Source: Candidatus Dadabacteria bacterium UBA2774 (GTDB taxonomy: Bacteria; Desulfobacterota_D; UBA1144; Nemesobacterales; UBA2774). From it: a stretch of DNA of 19,267 bases. The stretch's first letter is position 1. Every line of letters begins with the position of its first letter. The notes under the pieces were generated by a model. The model was not told the origin of the DNA, did not search any database, and worked only from the letters and a program-made list of their open reading frames with translations. Location of the stretch: positions 1-19,267 of the forward strand of contig DEIM01000142.1 of NCBI GenBank assembly GCA_002352485.1, in the 5' to 3' direction. The translations under genes were made by a program, and so were the position numbers. This document shows positions 12,892-19,267 of this stretch, piece by piece.

Positions 12892-15279
12892 ATGGATAAT
12901 AGACAAAACAGCGACGACAACAGAAGAGGCGGACAGTTAGTCCCAGCTCGCGAAGATAGAGCGCTCAGAGATTACGAGCAGACACAGGAGATATTAAGGG
13001 CGTACCCTGTTGAAGAGGACGATATTAGCATCCTTAGATACCTCGACGTAGTGCTCCGACGTAAAAAGATTATAATAGCTTTTTTCGCTATAGTCGTCGT
13101 CACAGCCCTTATAGGTACGTTTCTTTCAGACCCCCTGTATAAAGCAACTGCTAAACTGGAAATTTCCCTCGACAATCAACGTATCGTCAATTTTGACCAG
13201 GTAGTCGAAATTGAAGGTAAGACCCAGGAGTTCTATGAAACTCAATATTTACTATTAAAAAGTAAATCTCTTGCTAAAGAAGTTGTGAATGAGCTTAATT
13301 TATCGGAGCATCCCGAGTTTTCAGGCTCAAACAAAGGGCCGGGGCCCATATCACAAATTACGAATGGAGTGAAGAATTCTATATCCGGCGTTATAAACGG
13401 CATAAAAGGTCTTGTAGTTAAATCCCCCGAAGGCGACAAGCCTATAGATCCAAAACTTTCCCAATTAAGAAGACAGGATGGTCTGTCCAGCAATTTCGTA
13501 AGCAGAATAACGGTAGAACCAATAGGAAAGTCCAGGCTCGTGAATATAAGCTTCGAAGCTCACGACAGACAGCTTGCGGCAGACGCGGTAAACGGGCTCG
13601 CTGACGGCTTCATCGACTGGCTATTGGATAGAAAAGTAGACGCGACGAAAAAAGGCCGGGATTTTCTAAAGAAACAGTTAACTCAATCTCAAGTCAACTT
13701 GGAGAGCTCGGAAGAGGAGCTCAATAAATTCGCCAAGAAAAATGATATCGTTTCTCTCGATGAGAACATGAACCTTATTTACCATACATTCTCTACCTTA
13801 AACGATGCTTTGGCAGATGCGCAAAAGGTAAGACTCGAGAAAGAATCGCTATATAACCATGTTAAAACCGGAAACATCGAATCGCTGCCGCTTATAATAA
13901 ACGATGCATATATACAGGGGCTCAAGGCAGAGCATGCTAAAATCAAATCGGAACATAGCAGGATGAGCGCTACATTTAAGCCTGAATATCCGACATTAAA
14001 GGAGCTTGGCGCAAAAGTAGCTTCTCTTGAAGCTAAAATAAACGAGGCCGAAAACAATGTAGCAGCCTCAATTGAGTCCGATTACAAAGCGGCACTTGAA
14101 AAAGAAGAGACGCTGCAGGCAAAGTATTCCGAGCAAAAAGACCTTGCTCTGGATCTGAATGAAAGGTCCGTACAGTATAATATATTAAAGAGAGATGTCG
14201 ATTCCAATAAGTCTATATATGAATCGCTACTCCAGAGATTAAAAGAAACAGAAGTGGCATCGGCAATAACAGCAAGCCATATTCAGGTTGTAGACTACGC
14301 CTCTGTACCACTTGCTCCCTTTAAGCCCAATCTAAAGCTCAACTTGCTATTTGCGGGTTTCATAGGCATCTTCGGCGGCGTCTGCTTTGCTTTCTTCCTT
14401 GAATATCTCGATAACACGGTAAGGACTCCGGAAGAGGTAAGAGATAAATTAGGACTCCCGCTCATCGGGGGTATATATGAGCTAGAGAAAACAGAAAAGG
14501 AGATGCTCCCGGTTGAGAAATCGTTTTTACTCGATCCGCGCTCACACATAGCTGAGGCTTTCCGTACCATAAGAACCTCTATAATGCTATCTACTCCCGG
14601 GAACCCCCCGCAGACGATACTTGTTACCAGTTGTTTTCCGTCTGAGGGGAAAACAACCGTATCCATAAATCTGGCGTCGTCGTTTGCTCAAGCTGGAAGC
14701 AAAGTGCTTTTATTAGAGGCTGACCTGCGCCGGCCAAGGATCGGCAGCATACTTGAATCAAACGGCAATGGTCTAAGCAGTTATTTAACCGGCAATGCTA
14801 GTTTAGGTGAAGTAATAAAAGAATCGGATTTACCAAACCTTTCGATACTCCCAGTAGGTGCTTTACCTGTAAATCCCTCAGAGCTATTGGGCTCTGAGCA
14901 AATGAGAGACTTAATCGAAAAACTAAGAGACGAGTTTGAGTATATTATTGTTGACGGACCGCCCTCACTTGGCTTTGTCGACTCTCACCTTTTATCTAAC
15001 ATTGTCGACGGAGTGGCTGTCGTAATCAGAGCAGGAAGCACACCTCGCAATTCAATCAGGGAATTGATCGATAAGCTGTACAGTATCAGGGCCAACTTCC
15101 TCGGAGTTATAATTAACGGAATAGAGCTTAATCAAAGCGGATACTACTACAAATCATACAGCTACTACTACGGAACTAACGAAAAAGATTCAAAAAAAGA
15201 AGATAACTATCTCCCAGATCATGTAACAGAAGAGAACGATAAAAGTGATTTCCAGTCCCCAAAAAATCCAACGTCTTGA
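12892..15279 (+). CDS. Polysaccharide co-polymerase with tyrosine autokinase domain, Wzc-like
   Basis: A 795-residue inner-membrane protein that controls chain length and couples polymerisation to export. It has a cytoplasmic N-terminal tail, a Wzz-type domain from about 42 with first membrane segment 59-79, a large periplasmic part with coiled coil (about 250-430), a Pro-rich stretch VPLAPFKPN (472-480), and a second membrane segment 485-504. The BY-kinase domain covers about 545-745: Walker A SCFPSEGKTT (580-589), Walker A' LLLEADLRRPR (606-616) and Walker B YIIVDGPP (684-691). The first acidic residue of Walker A' is Glu (E609) rather than the usual Asp. A tyrosine cluster (Y751-753, Y756, Y758-760) gives the expected autophosphorylation tail, followed by about 35 charged residues. 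AAGG precedes the ATG by nine bases. It starts 25 bases after the Wza-like gene, its expected outer-membrane partner. Confidence 0.93.
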   Translation: MDNRQNSDDNRRGGQLVPAREDRALRDYEQTQEILRAYPVEEDDISILRYLDVVLRRKKIIIAFFAIVVVTALIGTFLSDPLYKATAKLEISLDNQRIVNFDQVVEIEGKTQEFYETQYLLLKSKSLAKEVVNELNLSEHPEFSGSNKGPGPISQITNGVKNSISGVINGIKGLVVKSPEGDKPIDPKLSQLRRQDGLSSNFVSRITVEPIGKSRLVNISFEAHDRQLAADAVNGLADGFIDWLLDRKVDATKKGRDFLKKQLTQSQVNLESSEEELNKFAKKNDIVSLDENMNLIYHTFSTLNDALADAQKVRLEKESLYNHVKTGNIESLPLIINDAYIQGLKAEHAKIKSEHSRMSATFKPEYPTLKELGAKVASLEAKINEAENNVAASIESDYKAALEKEETLQAKYSEQKDLALDLNERSVQYNILKRDVDSNKSIYESLLQRLKETEVASAITASHIQVVDYASVPLAPFKPNLKLNLLFAGFIGIFGGVCFAFFLEYLDNTVRTPEEVRDKLGLPLIGGIYELEKTEKEMLPVEKSFLLDPRSHIAEAFRTIRTSIMLSTPGNPPQTILVTSCFPSEGKTTVSINLASSFAQAGSKVLLLEADLRRPRIGSILESNGNGLSSYLTGNASLGEVIKESDLPNLSILPVGALPVNPSELLGSEQMRDLIEKLRDEFEYIIVDGPPSLGFVDSHLLSNIVDGVAVVIRAGSTPRNSIRELIDKLYSIRANFLGVIINGIELNQSGYYYKSYSYYYGTNEKDSKKEDNYLPDHVTEENDKSDFQSPKNPTS

Positions 15280-15306
15280 TTTTCTTCCATATACCAAACG
15301 ACAGTC

Positions 15307-16533
15307 ATGAATCTTTCACTGCGTCCTCGTTATAAACAAATACTAGCTGTCATAGCAATCATAATAATTGTAGCTTTATTAATTCAGAGCTCCTTTAAAA
15401 CCTGGCTTGCTTACTCATACGCGGAAGGTCCTCAGCCCGAGGGGCTCAGACTAGCATCCGCAATTGATCCCAGTAATCCCGACTATTCTTTTCTGATCGC
15501 ATTTTACCTAATGGAATACGATGACCAATCATCTTACGAAACAGCATTGGAAGAATACAAAAAAGCCCTCACCCTCTCTCCCTTCAATCACAATTACTGG
15601 TTTTATCTGGCCGAGCTTTTGCATTATGGAGGCCAACGTGAACAAGCTCTATACGCTCTTAGTGAAGCTACAACACTCTCACCGGGCTCTGTGTCACTCA
15701 GGTGGAGAGCCGGCATGCTGGCCTCTAAGCTTGGAGATCGAGAATCAGTGCTTGATAATCTTAGTGCTGTTATTGAATACGATCCCCACAGACGCTGGAA
15801 AGCTTTTGCACTACTCTGGCAAGCGGTAGGTAATGAAGATAAAATTTTTAACAGCATTTCAGATAACGCATTATCTTCCTATTTTTACTACCTGAGAACA
15901 ACCAGCAGAATTGATCAGGCTGGCAAAGTTTTTGAAAAACTGAGAAAGCTAAATTACGATACAAGCATAGTAGCTTATAAATATGTAGCCGATCTGATTC
16001 GCGATGGCGACATAGACTCGGCACAGCAAATTTGGATAGGTACATATGGTGATTGGGATGGAGTATGGAACGGCAGTTTTGAAGAAGATATGAAAAACGA
16101 CGGATTTGATTGGAGACTGGGGAGAGTAGAAGGGGTTAAGATAAAGAGAGATATAGACTCTCACAGCGGAGATTACTCCCTTATGGTCAATTTTGATAGC
16201 AAGCACAACATAGAATTCAGCCATTTATCTCAAGTAATTCCCGTTCAGGACAAAAGTAGCTATACAATAAATCTGTACGTTAAAACTGACGAAATAGTAA
16301 CTTCCGAGGACTTACAATGGCAGGTCTATTGTTTATATACTGATGAGCTTGACGCTCGCTCAAGTCTGATACTCGGCACGCATGACTGGAAGCCATATAC
16401 CATATCATTCACTGCACCACAGGGCTGCGGGGCAATAAATCTTCGCCTGATATTGGATAAAAGCGATAAGATCAATAAGCTCATATCGGGAACCCTATGG
16501 GTAGATGAGGTAAGTATGACAAGAAACAACTGA
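15307..16533 (+). CDS. Membrane-anchored TPR protein with C-terminal jelly-roll domain
   Basis: 408 residues. One N-terminal membrane anchor (about 12-27, no lipobox) places the rest in the periplasm. Residues about 42-240 are helical with TPR-type repeats, clearest at 76-160 (YETALEEYKKALTLSPFNHNYWFYLAEL; REQALYALSEATTLSPGSVSLRWRAGML). From about 255 a beta jelly-roll begins with NGSFEEDMKNDGFDWRL, continues HSGDYSLMVNFD and ends ISGTLWVDEVSM. This pattern is like CBM4/9-type carbohydrate-binding modules. It lies 27 bases after the Wzc-like gene and 21 before the O-antigen ligase-family gene. This suggests a scaffold that binds the growing glycan and the polymerase or ligase; that is inference. 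No strong ribosome binding site is visible. Confidence 0.75.
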   Translation: MNLSLRPRYKQILAVIAIIIIVALLIQSSFKTWLAYSYAEGPQPEGLRLASAIDPSNPDYSFLIAFYLMEYDDQSSYETALEEYKKALTLSPFNHNYWFYLAELLHYGGQREQALYALSEATTLSPGSVSLRWRAGMLASKLGDRESVLDNLSAVIEYDPHRRWKAFALLWQAVGNEDKIFNSISDNALSSYFYYLRTTSRIDQAGKVFEKLRKLNYDTSIVAYKYVADLIRDGDIDSAQQIWIGTYGDWDGVWNGSFEEDMKNDGFDWRLGRVEGVKIKRDIDSHSGDYSLMVNFDSKHNIEFSHLSQVIPVQDKSSYTINLYVKTDEIVTSEDLQWQVYCLYTDELDARSSLILGTHDWKPYTISFTAPQGCGAINLRLILDKSDKINKLISGTLWVDEVSMTRNN

Positions 16534-16554
16534 GGCACATTACTGAACACTATT

Positions 16555-17940
16555 ATGAGAAAAACTCCGGAGTTAATCCTCGATATCCTTATCAGTGCCG
16601 GTATAGCGATAGTACTGCTCAGTCCTTTCCCCTACGGGACCGTCGAGACATGGTCCGTCTCCTTATTTGAAATAGTGTCGTTCCTAACTTTAGGGTTATG
16701 GTGTCTGAGAGAAGTTATAAGCGCTAGAATAAGACTTATACCTTCCCCCCTTTACCTTCCTATGGGTTTATTTTTTATTCTGATTATTATCCAGCTAATA
16801 CCTATACCACTGACGATTTTAAAATATATTTCCCCTCATACACAAGCCATGCTCAATCAAGCTACAGAGGGCCTTAATTACATTTTCGGAGAGAGTGCGA
16901 TAAGCTCTTTCACTATCAGCATAAACCCCTATGCGACTAAAGAAAAATTACTACTCTACTTCTCATACGCAGCATTTTTTATAGTTACCTCAAACTACAT
17001 TGTCGGCAGAAATCAGCTCAAAAAATATTTTTGGCTAATACTGGCAGTAGGAGTTATTCAGTCCCTAATAGGGATATCTCAATATATAAGCAGCGAAAGC
17101 GTACAAGCTGCATCCGGCACATATATTAATCCAAATCACTTTGGAGGAATACTAATTTTAATTATCCCCTTATCTCTTGGCTACATATTATATTTGAGCC
17201 AAAGAACAAGGGGCGGAGACAATCTTTATAATATTATTAGGCAATCCAAATTTTCAAACCAGTTACTGCTCTTCTTCGCTACTATTTTAATGGGAACGGG
17301 GCTGATAATGTCTGAATCACGGGGTGCTCTGATGTCGGTTTTGGCTGCGATAGCTATATTCTACATACTTCTTTCATGGAAGAAGAAAACTCGATCAGGA
17401 ACACTCTTCATAGCATTATTCCTGGCAATTATTGCAATATACTCATTTTGGATAGGCATTGATCCTGTTATTGAAAAATTTGCAGAGACCTCTGAGACAC
17501 TACCTAAGCGAACATTTATTTGGAAAGACACACTGACAATAATTAAGGATTTCCCTATCTTCGGGACGGGGCTCGGCACGTATAGCCTCAGTTTTTCTCT
17601 ATATAAAAATGTTGCTTACTGGCCTACGATTATACAGCACGCTCACAACGATTACTTAGAACTCTTGTCTGAAACGGGAGTAATTGGATTTTTACTTGCA
17701 ATGTGGGGAATAGTAATGTTCTACAAGCGGGCTATATCGAAATTTGTAAGAAACAACTCTCAGAATGACCCTCTTAGGTATTACTTGCTGCTTGGAGCTA
17801 TAAGCGGCTCACTTGGAATGATGGTGCATGTGATTACGGATTTTAATTTTCAAATCCCTGCAAACGCATTCTATTTTACGTTTCTTCTTGGAATATCAAC
17901 AAGTATTTATAATGTGTCAAGGCAAAAGAAGAACGCTTAA
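16555..17940 (+). CDS. O-antigen ligase/polymerase family membrane protein (Wzy_C)
   Basis: A 461-residue polytopic protein with about twelve hydrophobic segments. The O-antigen ligase domain is recognised by TYINPNHFGGILILIIPLSLG (189-209), GLIMSESRGALMS with R256 (249-261), GTGLGTYS (337-344) and, in the large periplasmic loop, HAHNDYLELLSETGVIGF (362-379) containing H364. These Arg and His positions correspond to those that contact the undecaprenyl-diphosphate-linked glycan in this family. It acts on the periplasmic side, either polymerising repeat units (Wzy) or ligating them to an acceptor (WaaL). Sequence alone does not separate the two, and with a Wza-Wzc pair upstream a Wzy role is somewhat more likely. 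It starts 21 bases after the TPR gene and is the last of this five-gene run. Confidence 0.85.
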   Translation: MRKTPELILDILISAGIAIVLLSPFPYGTVETWSVSLFEIVSFLTLGLWCLREVISARIRLIPSPLYLPMGLFFILIIIQLIPIPLTILKYISPHTQAMLNQATEGLNYIFGESAISSFTISINPYATKEKLLLYFSYAAFFIVTSNYIVGRNQLKKYFWLILAVGVIQSLIGISQYISSESVQAASGTYINPNHFGGILILIIPLSLGYILYLSQRTRGGDNLYNIIRQSKFSNQLLLFFATILMGTGLIMSESRGALMSVLAAIAIFYILLSWKKKTRSGTLFIALFLAIIAIYSFWIGIDPVIEKFAETSETLPKRTFIWKDTLTIIKDFPIFGTGLGTYSLSFSLYKNVAYWPTIIQHAHNDYLELLSETGVIGFLLAMWGIVMFYKRAISKFVRNNSQNDPLRYYLLLGAISGSLGMMVHVITDFNFQIPANAFYFTFLLGISTSIYNVSRQKKNA

Positions 17941-18010
17941 ATCACATAGTTTATTTCCATTAAAATTTGATGATGGATATGACCCGACACAGGTCTGATT
18001 TTACAAAAAG

Positions 18011-19267
18011 CTACATTAATTTTAGTGATGCCTTAGTCACATCACTGGACTCTTCAATATCCCCACATTGCGAATTGCTATAAGTAGGTACCAAATTTTT
18101 TATACCTGATATAATGATTTCATTCGAGTCGCCTCTTTCTGAAAGGTTTATCAGCCTATCTACAACATCAAGATAATCCACTTGCTGAGGGTTTTTATCG
18201 TGCGCTATGAATATCTTTTTTCTTATAGTAACGGTTGTATCCTCTTCCGCCGTAAGAATTTCCTCATATAGTTTTTCGCCGGGCCTAAGTCCTGTGTAAA
18301 CTATTGGTATATCTTTATCCGGCACAAATCCAAAAGAGTGGATTATGTTTTTAGCTAAGTCCAGAATATTAACCTGCTTGCCCATATCTAATACAAAAAC
18401 TTCTCCTCCCCTGCCCAAGGCCCCTGCCTGAAGTACTAAGAATACAGCTTCATGAATACTCATAAAATACCTCGTCATATTGGGGTGAGTAACCGTGACA
18501 GGCCCTCCCCTCCTTACCTGATCTTTGAAAATAGGTATAACGCTCCCTCTACTATCGAGGACGTTGCCGAAACGTACAGATACAAATTCGGTTTCATCGC
18601 TGTGTATCTCCTTGAGCATATTTTCAGAGACTCTTTTTGTTGCTCCCATGACACTTGTCGGGTTTACAGCCTTGTCGGTGGATATAAAAATAAATTTCTC
18701 GACATTATTCTCTAACGCAAGTTGAGAGGTTACTTTGGTACCTAATACATTATTAAGCACAGCTTCCCTGGCATTATTCTCCAATAACGGCACGTGCTTA
18801 TATGCTGCGGCGTGAAAAACTACATTAGGAGTGTGTTCCTTAAATATCTTTCTCATCCCGATTTCATCTTTAACATCAGCCACAATCGACACATTTGGCA
18901 CATGCCTGAGCTTTTCACTCATTTCCTTGTTGATATAAAATAGCTCCGTATCCCCAACATCAACAAGTACAAGAAGCTCTGGCTCAAATCCCGATATCTG
19001 TCTACAGAGCTCAGACCCTATAGAGCCTCCGGCACCGGTGACCAACACGCGCTTACCTTTAATATATGAAAAAATGCTATCCACTTCTTGACTTACGGAT
19101 TTTCTGCCCAAAAAGTCGTCCGCTGACACCTCTTTAAAATCTCCGACTGTGACTTTCCCCGCAATAACTTCGGGCAGTCCAGGCATTATTCTAATGTGAT
19201 CAATCCCCGATTCCCGACAGTACTCAAGTATTTCGCTGATCTGCGATGACGTTGCGGTAGGCATGGA
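18011..19267 (-). CDS. FlaA1/PglF/CapD-type nucleotide-sugar 4,6-dehydratase (N-terminal part outside window)
   Basis: The frame is open to the right window edge. The 418 visible codons begin inside the region before the catalytic domain (TATSSQISEILEYCRESG...), so membrane helices and more N-terminal sequence should lie beyond 19267 and the ATG at 19264 is internal. The short-chain dehydrogenase domain shows VTGAGGSIGSEL (NAD-binding, about 74-85 of the fragment), HAAAYKHVPLLE (151-162), STDKAVNP (195-202) and MGATKR (206-211). A Met replaces the usual SDR tyrosine, typical of this dehydratase group, in which the Asp-Lys of STDK acts in catalysis. RFGNVLDSRGSVIPIF and RPGEKLYEEIL are further family signatures. 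It makes a UDP-4-keto-6-deoxy sugar, probably from UDP-GlcNAc, for polysaccharide precursors. It is convergent with the ligase gene, with 70 bases between. Confidence 0.9.
   Translation of the reverse strand, partial: SMPTATSSQISEILEYCRESGIDHIRIMPGLPEVIAGKVTVGDFKEVSADDFLGRKSVSQEVDSIFSYIKGKRVLVTGAGGSIGSELCRQISGFEPELLVLVDVGDTELFYINKEMSEKLRHVPNVSIVADVKDEIGMRKIFKEHTPNVVFHAAAYKHVPLLENNAREAVLNNVLGTKVTSQLALENNVEKFIFISTDKAVNPTSVMGATKRVSENMLKEIHSDETEFVSVRFGNVLDSRGSVIPIFKDQVRRGGPVTVTHPNMTRYFMSIHEAVFLVLQAGALGRGGEVFVLDMGKQVNILDLAKNIIHSFGFVPDKDIPIVYTGLRPGEKLYEEILTAEEDTTVTIRKKIFIAHDKNPQQVDYLDVVDRLINLSERGDSNEIIISGIKNLVPTYSNSQCGDIEESSDVTKASLKLM

Noticed and set aside
17976..18003. GACC-N7-GGTC followed by TTTT as a terminator between the ligase and dehydratase genes
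   Set aside because: The stem is only 4 bp and the T-run is interrupted; too weak to call.
1..19267. CRISPR arrays, tRNA or rRNA genes, insertion sequences
   Set aside because: No regularly spaced repeats, cloverleaf-like segments with TTCGA loops, or transposase motifs were seen on either strand.

Overview
The window comes from a Gram-negative bacterium with an outer membrane. It encodes TolB, the lipoprotein-modifying enzymes Lgt and Lnt, and a Wza-type outer-membrane polysaccharide export lipoprotein. Base composition looks intermediate, roughly 40-45% G+C by eye, with AT-richer stretches around 6.7-8.9 kb and in the membrane genes at the right. No rRNA, tRNA or other marker fixes the lineage. 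The gene content would fit a deltaproteobacterium-like or related environmental phylum, but that is a guess.

Left part (1-6678) is core housekeeping. On the minus strand lie the 5' part of tolB, cut by the window edge, and a stand-alone HNH endonuclease gene. On the plus strand a 49-residue membrane protein gene abuts lgt, which is followed by lnt, so the first and last steps of lipoprotein maturation sit together. Their convergent neighbours on the minus strand are hisD and hisC (histidine biosynthesis); hisC overlaps the 3' end of lnt by 24 bases.

Middle part (6679-10996) is a looser, more accessory region. It holds a 487-base gene-free divergent spacer with a CIRCE-like dyad, an AT-rich GT-C (GT39-like) membrane glycosyltransferase gene, an SRPBCC-domain gene starting with TTG, a degenerate REP-like dispersed repeat, and an uncharacterised 428-residue protein behind a very clear promoter.

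Right part (10997-19267) is one edge of an exopolysaccharide/capsule locus. A dense upstream control region leads into five same-strand genes: a secreted FecR-like protein, a Wza-like export lipoprotein, a Wzc-like chain-length regulator with tyrosine kinase domain, a TPR plus jelly-roll protein, and an O-antigen ligase/polymerase-family membrane protein. A FlaA1/PglF-type UDP-sugar 4,6-dehydratase gene converges from the right and is cut by the window end. Together these would supply a nucleotide sugar, polymerise or ligate the glycan, set its length and export it. The sugar-transfer genes, flippase and initiating transferase must lie elsewhere, probably to the right.

The most general oddity is that several genes (HNH, lnt, hisC, hisD and the 428-residue gene) have no Shine-Dalgarno sequence but do have a -10-like hexamer ending only 8-11 bases before the start codon. 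This is the layout expected of leaderless mRNAs.
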